From Actinomycetota bacterium (GTDB taxonomy: Bacteria > Actinomycetota > Acidimicrobiia > Acidimicrobiales > Ilumatobacteraceae), in assembly GCA_009705435.1 (NCBI GenBank), contig WLTJ01000023.1, positions 1-12,398 of the forward strand: a stretch of 12,398 nt of DNA. The letters run 5' to 3'. Under the pieces are notes generated by a model. It worked only from the letters and a program-made list of their open reading frames with translations. It was not told the origin of the DNA and did not search any database. Made by a program: the position numbers and the translations under genes. How positions within the stretch are numbered: the first letter of the stretch is position 1; every line of letters starts with the position of its first letter. This document shows positions 5,669 to 12,398 of this stretch, piece by piece.

Positions 5669-6826
5669 TCAGGGAATCGCTGGGACATTTCCGTACCTTC
5701 GATTCTTGACATTGAGGAACGGCTTTTCTACAAAGTACCAGGAAAGAGAAGTGACAGCAGAGGCGATGACGATCCCGATCAGGATGCGCAGTGGTTTTGG
5801 ACCGGAGGTGACGTGTCTCCCCAAAACGAAAAAGACTGGTACGTGCCAGAGGTACAGTCCATATGAGACCTTTCCAATGATTGTGAGAGGCCGTGAGATG
5901 AGAATTCTGTTGGCAAACCACGCGCCTTCAGCGGCAGCCAAAATGATGGTCCCGGCGAGCACGGCAATCACCGTAAAACCTCCCTGAAAGAAGAAAGGAT
6001 GGACAGGAAGTGAGCCAAAACGATATTTGATGTAGATGAAACCTATGAAGGATGAAGTCGCAAGCAAATTTAAAATTTTGGGCGGCACGCGATAGTGGCG
6101 ATAGACGTAGGCAAACGACGCTCCTATCAGTAGAGAATCGACGCGAGCGTCAGTTCGCACATAAAGAAACAGCCAAGAGACCCCGTTATTCCATAGATCA
6201 AAGCGGTGCCAAGTTACAACGACGGCTAAGAGCGCAGTGAGAGAAACCGCAATCTTTGGGGGAATCTTCAGAGCTGCGATTGCGATCATGACGATTGGCC
6301 AGACAATATAAAATTGTTCCTCAATTCCTAAACTCCATAAGTACCCGAGATCGTCTTGAGTGGCACCAAAGTTCCACACGATATTCCAGTTATTGAGGTA
6401 TAGGAGAGCATGCCAAGTTGTTCTCCACTGGATATCGCTCGGAAAGTTCTCCCATCGCGAAACAAAAAAGTTAACGATGAGTACTGCATAGAGTGCTGGC
6501 AGAAGGCGTAAAGCGCGCCGCTTGTAGAACCGACTCAACATGCCTGATTGATTATTGAAGCGTTCTTTCAACAGCAATGAAGTAATGAGGAAGCCACTTA
6601 GGACGAAGAAAATGTCAACACCCAAAAAGCCAGCTTCAAAGGTTCGGTTAATGAAATGCCATGGAGTCACTTTTGCCAAAAAGGGATCAGGACTTAAAAT
6701 CCAATGGAAATGAGAGATGAACACCAATAGCACTGCCACTCCACGGATTCCATCTAAGGCTGGAACATGGGTGGGGAGATTTCGTTCGGATCGAGCCCGA
6801 GAAGCCCATTTTTTATGGTCCCCCAT
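5669..6826 (-). CDS. Membrane acyltransferase, acyltransferase-3 (OafA/YrhL-like) family
   Basis: The 385-residue integral membrane protein transfers acyl groups, usually acetyl, to sugars or lipids at the cell envelope. Family hallmarks run in order: LDGIRGVAVLLVFISHF (24-40, with the conserved His39), GFLGVDIFFVLSGFLIT (66-82), FYKRRALRLLPAL (100-112), LWSLGIEEQFYIVWP (163-177), and the late YGLYLWHVPVFF (322-333) and WYFVEKPFL (363-371). About ten hydrophobic segments are visible. The protein ends soon after, so there is no C-terminal SGNH esterase domain. An in-frame stop lies four codons upstream, so the ATG at 6826 is the only reasonable start, yet a perfect AAGGAG directly abuts it with no spacer. 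It is the first gene of the leftward cluster and diverges from the small plus-strand gene. The substrate is unknown, probably an exopolysaccharide, surface glycan or lipid. Confidence 0.92.
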   Translation of the reverse strand: MGDHKKWASRARSERNLPTHVPALDGIRGVAVLLVFISHFHWILSPDPFLAKVTPWHFINRTFEAGFLGVDIFFVLSGFLITSLLLKERFNNQSGMLSRFYKRRALRLLPALYAVLIVNFFVSRWENFPSDIQWRTTWHALLYLNNWNIVWNFGATQDDLGYLWSLGIEEQFYIVWPIVMIAIAALKIPPKIAVSLTALLAVVVTWHRFDLWNNGVSWLFLYVRTDARVDSLLIGASFAYVYRHYRVPPKILNLLATSSFIGFIYIKYRFGSLPVHPFFFQGGFTVIAVLAGTIILAAAEGAWFANRILISRPLTIIGKVSYGLYLWHVPVFFVLGRHVTSGPKPLRILIGIVIASAVTSLSWYFVEKPFLNVKNRRYGNVPAIP

Positions 6827-6853
6827 CTCCTTAATCTAGTACCGTGGGACTTT
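6827..6853. promoter_or_regulatory. 27-base divergent intergenic region with putative start signals
   Basis: These 27 bases separate the divergent starts of the acyltransferase (minus) and the small hypothetical gene (plus). On the minus strand TAGATT is followed by AAGGAG and then ATG. TAGATT would be a -10 element exactly six bases before the ATG, the geometry of a leaderless transcript. Each promoter would have to extend into the opposite gene. No good -35 box is seen. Confidence 0.3.
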
Positions 6854-7078
6854 ATGGAACGACCATTGAAGTTTGAGCACACCCGCTTTCTCGGGGACAA
6901 GCGCACCCAGTTGGTGTACGACGTGGATTCTTGGGAAGATGCGGAAATCATTGACGAGATTGTGGCTGCCGAAACGGGATTGTGTTTTGGACCCGATTCT
7001 CTAGCAGAGGCTCGTAACCGTGGTTATTCTTTGGCGACTGTAGGCAAGACTCGGCGCCATCGTCAGCCTCGTGCCTAG
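6854..7078 (+). CDS. Small conserved-looking hypothetical protein (74 aa)
   Basis: The 74-residue acidic protein has a basic tail. It reads MERPLKFEHTRFLGDKRTQL, then VYDVDSWEDAEIIDEIVAAE and a C-terminal KTRRHRQPRA. I do not recognise a named family, although the FEHTRFLGDKR block resembles small hypothetical proteins that I recall from actinobacteria. No signal peptide, membrane segment or metal motif is present. I chose the ATG at 6854 (GGGA upstream) over in-frame ATGs at 6767 and 6815, because those would run into the divergent acyltransferase gene and the extra residues look like its antisense. It is followed after 15 bases by the hydrolase gene on the same strand, so the two are probably co-transcribed. 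Confidence 0.65.
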   Translation: MERPLKFEHTRFLGDKRTQLVYDVDSWEDAEIIDEIVAAETGLCFGPDSLAEARNRGYSLATVGKTRRHRQPRA

Positions 7079-7093
7079 CGCGAGGATGAACTG

Positions 7094-7855
7094 ATGTTAA
7101 GCAATGGCGCGATCACTTCCGGTGCCTTAAGCCTCCCGCGTTATCTGGCTCAACCCGGTGGTAATACCGCAGCGTTACCGGGCGTCATCATGTGCCACTC
7201 ATTTCCCTTTGGTCCATTTGACGCGCGACATTCGGCGAGTAGTTTTCCAGAACTCATGGATCGTTTGGCGAATGAACTTGGGTTCGCAGCGATGTGTTTC
7301 ACGTTTCGTGGATGCGGCGAAACCGCAGGAGATTTTTCATTACAAGGTTGGGTAGAAGATCTTCAGGCGGCAATTGATCATATGATTGAGCAGACCAACC
7401 CAACCGGTTTGTGGCTCGTTGGTTCAAACACTGGGGGGTCAGTCGCAATGTGCGTCGCTGCAGATGACCCGCGAGTGCGTGGTTGCGCATTGCTTGGACC
7501 ACGGGCCGATTTTGACGATTGGGCTGGTCAGCCGCGCAAGTTCTTGGATCACTGCCGTTCTGTTGGTTCAGTGCGAACCCCGCAGTTCCCGAAGAATTTT
7601 GATGAATGGACTCGTGAATTGGGGCGATATCGACCAGTTCCCGCAGCCCAGCGTTTCGCCCCTCGGCCCCTGCTGCTGTTGCACGGCGATGATGACGAAA
7701 GTGTTCCCGCAACTGACACCCGCCAATTGGCAGAGTCGCATGGTGCTGCTGAAATGCGTGTACTGGAGGGCGCTGGTCATCGTCTTCGTCACGATCCTCG
7801 GGCGATGGCGGTCCTCTTTGGTTGGTTAGACCGGCAACGACTTGAGGATATTTAG
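7094..7855 (+). CDS. Alpha/beta-hydrolase-fold protein with Asn at the nucleophile position
   Basis: The 253-residue protein has the alpha/beta-hydrolase fold. The oxyanion region is VIMCHSFPFGPFD (31-43), MCFTFRGCGET (67-77) is strand and loop 4, and WLVGSNTGGSVA (107-118) is the nucleophile elbow. LLLLHGDDDESVP (193-205) carries the acidic residue (probably D201), and LEGAGH (224-229) the catalytic His229. The elbow reads G110-S-N-T-G114: the nucleophile position is Asn112 rather than Ser, Asp or Cys, while acid and His remain. Unless Ser111 can act, a classical esterase mechanism is not expected. It may be a non-hydrolytic or binding relative, or a lineage-specific variant. The ATG at 7094 has GAGG seven bases upstream. 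It follows the small gene by 15 bases and is convergent with the RCC1 gene, with a 14-base gap and no visible terminator hairpin. Confidence 0.88.
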   Translation: MLSNGAITSGALSLPRYLAQPGGNTAALPGVIMCHSFPFGPFDARHSASSFPELMDRLANELGFAAMCFTFRGCGETAGDFSLQGWVEDLQAAIDHMIEQTNPTGLWLVGSNTGGSVAMCVAADDPRVRGCALLGPRADFDDWAGQPRKFLDHCRSVGSVRTPQFPKNFDEWTRELGRYRPVPAAQRFAPRPLLLLHGDDDESVPATDTRQLAESHGAAEMRVLEGAGHRLRHDPRAMAVLFGWLDRQRLEDI

Positions 7856-7869
7856 GTTATTCAGACTTG

Positions 7870-10836
7870 CTACGAGGTCTTCACCATTTTCCACGGTGAG
7901 GCATTCCCAGCAACGTCAATCACACGGACGTACATCGAAGTTTTACCCGCGGGGAATTTGATCGAATGTGTGGATAGTCGCGAGGGATCAACCTTGATTG
8001 TTGAAATTTTCGTGCCGATTCGTGTTTGAATACGGTTGACACCAGAAAGTTTGTCTCGGCTTGTGATCTTCAGTACATACTTTGTGACAGCGGCGGCAGT
8101 AACGGTTTTACTGGTTGAGCGAGAGGCGGAGACTCTGGTTGAGGTGATCGTTGGAGCCTCGTCATCGGGACCATCAATCGTCGTCAGTAAAGTGATGTCA
8201 TCAAAATATGTTTCAACTGAGCCATCGCTATTGATGAATTGTACCCAGACCTCGCGCGCAACACTATTTTGACTTGAGGCGAGGAGTTGCCAAACTCGTG
8301 AACTTGCCGGCGAGATGACGATTGCGGATGAGAAATCCTGATTGTTTGAGATGCGGATAGCGGTCACATTTTCGGAAAGAGTGAAGGCCAAATTAACCGA
8401 TGTGGTTTCGGTGGTTTCATCTCCGTCGTTGATAATTACGCCGACATCCTGTTGGGTTGTAAAAGACACTGGACTGGTGGTGAATGTGCCAGCAGAGTTG
8501 CTGGCACTGATGGTGACGTAATAGGTGGTCCCGGGCGCAAGCTGATTGACGGTCAGCGAAACGGGGGTGTCTCCCTCATCCGCACCCGAATAGACGAAGT
8601 ATTCATTGGCATCGAGCATGTTTCGGTCTTGAGAGATACTGGCTTTGACGAAGGTGTCAAGGCCTGTGGTATCAACATTGGCAGCGATCACTGCTGAATC
8701 TGTTGATGGACTAACACTTGGTCGGGTAACGATGGGTATGGCGCCACTCGTTGAAAGAGACACTGACTCCGAGACGCTTGACCCGAGAGCGTTAGTGATT
8801 CTTATCCGCAAGAAGTAATGTGTGTGAGCAGAAAGTCCGTTGATCTGCAGGTGGCGTTGGGTAGGCCCAGTACTGCTAAAGGTTGAACTTGTGGATTTCC
8901 ATACTCGGGCAAAGTCCTGTGTGAGTGAGGCCTCAGCGAGAACAGAACCCGATGTATCTCCGGTCGTGATGTCAACATCGACTGCGATGTTGTTGACGGC
9001 TGGATAGGTGGCGTTAATGCTGGCTGAAGGGAGTGACCCAATTGTCGTGAAACTTTGGATGTCTCCGACAACGGTTCCGAGTTGGTTGATGGCGGTCACG
9101 CGGGTGTAATAGGTCGTGAGAGGTGCTAGGTCAGTCAGAGCAACGGAGCGTTCAACTTCGCGTGCACCGGTTGCTCCACTGGCAGATTCAGTGTGAATGT
9201 CGTCCGAGAAACTTGGATCTGTTGAATATTGAAGAGTGACTGACGTCAGTAGTCGACCTGGATTTACTGAGAACGAAACGGATGCCTCGTTGCCTGTGAG
9301 GCCGCTGAAGTGGGAGGTTGAAAGTGTAGGTGGTGCACCCAGCGTCGTGAAGGTTTGACTCGCTCCGATACTTGTGCCCAATCTGTTGGTGCTGATGAAG
9401 CGCGCGTAATAAGTCGTTCGAGGTTTCAAATTCGTTAATCGCATCGAGACTGCGGTAGCGGAATAACTCAAGTCAGCGAGCGATGCTGTCACAGTGCGAC
9501 TCATTGGTGCGGTGAAAAGGGGACTAGTGCCATATTCAAGAACTACTGATGTGGCATAACCATTGGGATTGACCCGACCATTGACTCTGGCCACAGTCGT
9601 ATCAATTTCGGTACTGGGTGCATTGGAAACTGTGGGGCTTCCGATCGCCAAAATGCGTGCCGGGGAATTCCGGGTGACGAGATCTCCGTTGCTCATGCTT
9701 GCCCAGTTGAGAGCACCCCAACACCAGACGTCGCCGTTCGTGTCCAAAGCACATGTACCCGCGCCTGTACCGATTGAGGTGAAAGTGGTTCCACTAGGGA
9801 CCAAGGGTGTGCGGTAGGTCTTACCGCCGAGTGTGGTACCCGTTCCAAGTTGGCCGTTTCCTCCGGTGCCGAAACACCAAGTTTTAGCCGTAGTCGTGAG
9901 CACACAGGTGTGGTAATTCGCTGTCGATATTTGTTGCAGCGTTTCGTTGTTAGGGACCGACATCGCCACTGGACGTGAACTGCTGATGTATGAACCATCG
10001 CCGAAGCTACCGTCATAATTGGATCCCCAGCAATAACCGTTGCCAGTTTGCGAGATCGCGCAGACGCGCCCTTGACCGACGGACACCGAGGCGAAGATGA
10101 CTCCACTTGGGGGGACTATCTCTGTGGGCGTATAGGAAGTGATATTGCGAGGCGTACTTGTATGACCGAGGGCCAGTTCACCACTGTTGTTGTAACCCCA
10201 ACAATAAAGATGATCGCGATCTGTGACGACACAAATGTTGGGTTCACCGAGATCGTATTGAACTACTTTGCCAAAATCTGGCATCGATACAAGGACTGGT
10301 ACGCGTAGAGATTCGGTCCCACCATCACCGATGAATTGAGCATCACCCCAACACCACAATTCGCCGTCGGCGTTGGTCGCACAAGCAACTGAAGAGCCGC
10401 TTTGGACTGATACGACACGCATGTCATTGGGAAATTCAACTTGCACCGGGGTACGCGAAGTGGGGGTGAAATAGCTACCAATATGATGCTCGCCCCAGCA
10501 ATATGCGTGGCCCGATACGGCTAATGCGCACGCACCTCTCATTCCGCCGACACTGACCGAAGCAAATTTCTCATTGTTCGGTAAAACAACCGGCGAGGGT
10601 GTGGTGAGAGTTCCGGCAGGTTGATCACTCACCAGATACCGTTCTGAGTTATCCCCCCAGCACACGCCCGCTCCTTGACTGGTGACGGCGCAGGCAGAGC
10701 GCGGTCCAATGGAAACTTGGCTGTAGGTGAAGACATCCGCTTGAACCGATGAAGAAGCGAATGGCAACATCGCCAAAATCGAAGATGTCATGAGTAATGT
10801 CAGGGAAATTCGTAGTGTGCGCATGTGTGTGACCAT
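7870..10836 (-). CDS. Exported RCC1-repeat / fibronectin type III multidomain protein
   Basis: The 988-residue protein begins with a signal peptide (hydrophobic core about 11-28; likely cleavage after VQA at 31-33). Residues about 36-395 hold seven RCC1-type repeats, each ending in a C-W/F-G block; seven blades would complete one beta-propeller. Every repeat has two cysteines exactly ten residues apart: 49/59, 103/113, 152/162, 202/212, 259/269, 311/321 and 362/372. I see none elsewhere in the protein. Residues about 400-795 contain four fibronectin-III-like domains with a recurring L-x-P-x-TTYY motif and FTT ends. A degenerate one follows (about 797-886), then a last beta-rich domain ending in VIDVAGNASPWK. 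No LPXTG motif or C-terminal anchor is visible. A start at 10824 is also possible; neither ATG has a clear ribosome binding site. It lies downstream of two glycan-assembly genes. It is probably a secreted or surface protein involved in adhesion or binding; the ligand is unknown. Confidence 0.9.
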   Translation of the reverse strand: MVTHMRTLRISLTLLMTSSILAMLPFASSSVQADVFTYSQVSIGPRSACAVTSQGAGVCWGDNSERYLVSDQPAGTLTTPSPVVLPNNEKFASVSVGGMRGACALAVSGHAYCWGEHHIGSYFTPTSRTPVQVEFPNDMRVVSVQSGSSVACATNADGELWCWGDAQFIGDGGTESLRVPVLVSMPDFGKVVQYDLGEPNICVVTDRDHLYCWGYNNSGELALGHTSTPRNITSYTPTEIVPPSGVIFASVSVGQGRVCAISQTGNGYCWGSNYDGSFGDGSYISSSRPVAMSVPNNETLQQISTANYHTCVLTTTAKTWCFGTGGNGQLGTGTTLGGKTYRTPLVPSGTTFTSIGTGAGTCALDTNGDVWCWGALNWASMSNGDLVTRNSPARILAIGSPTVSNAPSTEIDTTVARVNGRVNPNGYATSVVLEYGTSPLFTAPMSRTVTASLADLSYSATAVSMRLTNLKPRTTYYARFISTNRLGTSIGASQTFTTLGAPPTLSTSHFSGLTGNEASVSFSVNPGRLLTSVTLQYSTDPSFSDDIHTESASGATGAREVERSVALTDLAPLTTYYTRVTAINQLGTVVGDIQSFTTIGSLPSASINATYPAVNNIAVDVDITTGDTSGSVLAEASLTQDFARVWKSTSSTFSSTGPTQRHLQINGLSAHTHYFLRIRITNALGSSVSESVSLSTSGAIPIVTRPSVSPSTDSAVIAANVDTTGLDTFVKASISQDRNMLDANEYFVYSGADEGDTPVSLTVNQLAPGTTYYVTISASNSAGTFTTSPVSFTTQQDVGVIINDGDETTETTSVNLAFTLSENVTAIRISNNQDFSSAIVISPASSRVWQLLASSQNSVAREVWVQFINSDGSVETYFDDITLLTTIDGPDDEAPTITSTRVSASRSTSKTVTAAAVTKYVLKITSRDKLSGVNRIQTRIGTKISTIKVDPSRLSTHSIKFPAGKTSMYVRVIDVAGNASPWKMVKTS

Positions 10837-10893
10837 AACGCGGGGGTATGGCAGAGTAAGGCGAAACGTCTATTTATTCCGTAATTAGGCCCT

Positions 10894-11895
10894 TTACGAG
10901 GCTTTTAGCTTGCGCGAGAACAGAGAAAGAGTGAACCCAAGACCCCACGCGAGGTGCATGGTGGGCAAGATCAGGACAAGAGTGAGCCGTTCTGCGAGTG
11001 AAAGCCGTGGCTGACTGAAAGAGATAGCGGTAGTAAGCAGGCCGTAGAGCAAGGGCACAAGCAGGCTTAGCGGGTTGATAACAGATATCGCAAGGCTGCA
11101 TAGCAAAAAAATTGTGACCAGCACTGGAGCCAATTGGCGCAAGCGTAGAGACGAAGGATGCAAGCAAACAACTTTTGCTTTCCACCAACCGTATTGAAAA
11201 TACTGCCGTGCCAATTGTGACAACGAACTTCGGGGTTGATAATCAACCCACAGATTTGGATCAAACTGAATTATTCCACCATCACGACGCAGACGAATGT
11301 TCAGTTCGTAATCCTGGTTGCGGATCAACCGCTCATCAAACCAACCCACTTTCTCTGCACGAGACCTATCAAACACACCTAGGTACACCGAGTCAGTCGG
11401 ACCCGCTTGTCCTCCAACATGAAACTTTGATCCACCGGTACCAAACTTTGAAGTCATTGCACGCGCCACGGCACGTTCAAAAACGCTGCGACCGATTGGC
11501 CTCTGGATGCCGCCGACATTGGCTGCCCCTGTCGAGCGAAGAGTGGCGACAGCGTTCAGTATGTAGTCAGGAGACAAGGTGGCGTGACCATCAACGCGAA
11601 CGACGATCTGGCCTTTGGTATGAGCGATTGCCGCGTTTAAACCACTGGCGGTTTTCCCCGACGGGTTTTCTATAACCGAGATTCGATGATTTTGCGCGCA
11701 GAGACTCTGGGCGATTGCCTCTGTTGCGTCACTTGATGGGGCGACTGCTAAACAAATGTCAAACTCTCGCGGGTAGGTCTGAAGCAAAATTGACTGCACA
11801 GATTGCTCAAGGTACTTTGCCTCATTACGAATTGGCATCACGACGGAGACTGTGGGCCATTCGCTATGACTCATCATGTGGCTCTGATCAGACAC
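10894..11895 (-). CDS. Glycosyltransferase family 2, ExoA-like, with C-terminal membrane helices
   Basis: The 333-residue protein has a GT-A fold glycosyltransferase-2 domain (about 14-225) and hydrophobic C-terminal segments (about 256-290 and 303-326) that tether it to the inner membrane. VSVVMPIRNEAKYLEQSVQS (16-35) is the nucleotide-binding start, VVRVDGHATL (98-107) holds the metal-binding acidic motif around D102, and WFDERLIRNQDYELNIRLR (185-203) contains the likely catalytic acidic residues. This arrangement resembles ExoA-type succinoglycan glycosyltransferases, which extend a lipid-linked oligosaccharide. The start shown is a GTG overlapping the preceding sugar-transferase gene by eight bases. 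ATGs at 11877 and 11874 are alternatives, and no start has a strong Shine-Dalgarno sequence. The overlap implies translational coupling and joint function in exopolysaccharide or surface-glycan assembly. Donor and acceptor sugars are unknown. Confidence 0.9.
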   Translation of the reverse strand: MSDQSHMMSHSEWPTVSVVMPIRNEAKYLEQSVQSILLQTYPREFDICLAVAPSSDATEAIAQSLCAQNHRISVIENPSGKTASGLNAAIAHTKGQIVVRVDGHATLSPDYILNAVATLRSTGAANVGGIQRPIGRSVFERAVARAMTSKFGTGGSKFHVGGQAGPTDSVYLGVFDRSRAEKVGWFDERLIRNQDYELNIRLRRDGGIIQFDPNLWVDYQPRSSLSQLARQYFQYGWWKAKVVCLHPSSLRLRQLAPVLVTIFLLCSLAISVINPLSLLVPLLYGLLTTAISFSQPRLSLAERLTLVLILPTMHLAWGLGFTLSLFSRKLKAS

Positions 11896-12398
11896 GGCGA
11901 CTCAGAACAACCCAGACAGTTCTGAGAAGAATTTGGATATCTAAAATGAGGGACCAATTCACAAGATATTGCAGGTCGTAACCGAGTTTGTGTTCGGGTG
12001 CGCTGTCATAGCGACCGTGCACTTGAGCTAAGCCAGTGAGTCCAGGTGGTAGCTCCGTACGTCGCTCGTATCTAGGTATATCTGCTTGGAATCCTTTTGC
12101 CATTTCTGGTCGTTCGGGACGCGGTCCGACCAAGGACATTTCACCCTTAATGACATTCCATAGTTGTGGGATCTCATCGGCACGCATTGATCGCATCCAA
12201 GACATTGATGGGATGATTCGTGGGTCCGCAAGAGTAGCGGTTTGCGGTCCGTCAGTTTCAGCATCAAGTTTCATTGTTCTAAATTTGAAAACAGTGAAGG
12301 TCTTTCCCTTTTCTCCCACTCGCTGTTGACGATAGATGAACGATGGTCCGGCCGCTATTCGCACATAGATGAAGAAAAAAATGATGAGGGGAACAACG
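11888..12398 (-). CDS. Polyprenyl glycosylphosphotransferase (bacterial sugar transferase), partial (5' end beyond window)
   Basis: This is the C-terminal part of an initiating sugar-phosphate transferase, which moves a sugar phosphate from a nucleotide sugar to undecaprenyl phosphate at the inner membrane. The frame is open to the window edge. A GTG at 12364 is only an internal codon: upstream residues VVPLIIFFFIYV continue the family's membrane helix directly into GPSFIYRQQRVG. Family motifs follow: FTVFKFRTMKLDAE, the RADEIPQLWNVIKGEMSLVGPRP block with its Asp-Glu pair, then PPGLTGLAQVHGR and the conserved YDLQYLVNWSLILDIQILLRT. The N-terminal multi-helix region typical of WbaP/PssY-like or longer enzymes would lie outside the window. 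It overlaps the glycosyltransferase gene downstream and probably begins or precedes a glycan-synthesis operon. Confidence 0.93.
   Translation of the reverse strand, partial: VVPLIIFFFIYVRIAAGPSFIYRQQRVGEKGKTFTVFKFRTMKLDAETDGPQTATLADPRIIPSMSWMRSMRADEIPQLWNVIKGEMSLVGPRPERPEMAKGFQADIPRYERRTELPPGLTGLAQVHGRYDSAPEHKLGYDLQYLVNWSLILDIQILLRTVWVVLSRRV

Noticed and set aside
7856..7869. Bidirectional terminator between the convergent hydrolase and RCC1 genes
   Set aside because: The gap is only 14 bases, and I see no inverted repeat or U-tract in it or in the immediate flanks.
9693..10106. Minus-strand frame of 137 codons inside the RCC1 gene
   Set aside because: It is another reading frame of the same strand, overlapping a gene with seven recognisable repeats, with no motif of its own.
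7870..10836. Possible DNA-level tandem repeats or CRISPR-like periodicity in the RCC1/FN3 gene
   Set aside because: The periodicity is in the protein (RCC1 and FN3 motifs). The underlying DNA repeats are diverged, with no identical spacer-separated units.
12362..12364. GTG at 12364 as the true start of the sugar transferase
   Set aside because: The frame continues to the window edge and encodes the membrane helix that precedes this motif in the family, so the GTG is an internal Val codon.

Overview
The window looks like part of an actinobacterial chromosome devoted to the cell envelope and to glycan or small-molecule decoration. Two adjacent genes belong to families tied to mycothiol (a DinB/maleylpyruvate-isomerase-type protein and a DsbA-type thioredoxin-fold protein). 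Mycothiol is the actinobacterial thiol, so this supports the assignment. Base composition is moderate rather than GC-rich, which would fit an aquatic or otherwise lower-GC actinobacterium. No rRNA or other taxonomic marker is present, so this stays an inference. Coding density is very high: no gene-free stretch reaches 300 bases, and the largest gaps are roughly 50-80 bases.

Right end (about 7870-12398, minus strand, read right to left). A sugar-phosphate (polyprenol-phosphate) transferase runs off the right edge. It overlaps an ExoA-like membrane glycosyltransferase of family 2. Next comes a 988-residue exported protein made of a signal peptide, seven RCC1 repeats that each carry a cysteine pair, and a row of fibronectin-III-like domains. 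The first two are typical of exopolysaccharide or surface-glycan synthesis; the third is a surface or secreted protein.

Middle (6854-7855, plus strand). A two-gene unit encodes a small conserved-looking hypothetical protein and an alpha/beta-hydrolase-fold protein whose nucleophile position is Asn instead of Ser. It is divergent from the acyltransferase on its left and convergent, with a 14-base gap, with the RCC1 gene on its right.

Left end (1-6826, minus strand). Seven genes lie close together on one strand and probably form an operon: OafA-type acyltransferase, TylF/MycF-like O-methyltransferase, DsbA-like protein with a CPWA motif, DinB/MDMPI protein, two tandem phytanoyl-CoA-dioxygenase-like Fe(II)/2-oxoglutarate oxygenases, and a methyltransferase that seems to carry two Rossmann domains and leaves the window at base 1. 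Acyl transfer, O-methylation and hydroxylation together suggest decoration of a glycan, lipid or natural product; the substrate cannot be read from the sequence.

The most striking structures are the tandem oxygenase duplication (about 79% protein identity by eye, with an 81-base perfectly identical core and a duplicated leader), the substituted nucleophile of the hydrolase, and the exact C-x9-C pattern in all seven RCC1 blades. I see no tRNA, rRNA, CRISPR array, insertion sequence or convincing intrinsic terminator.
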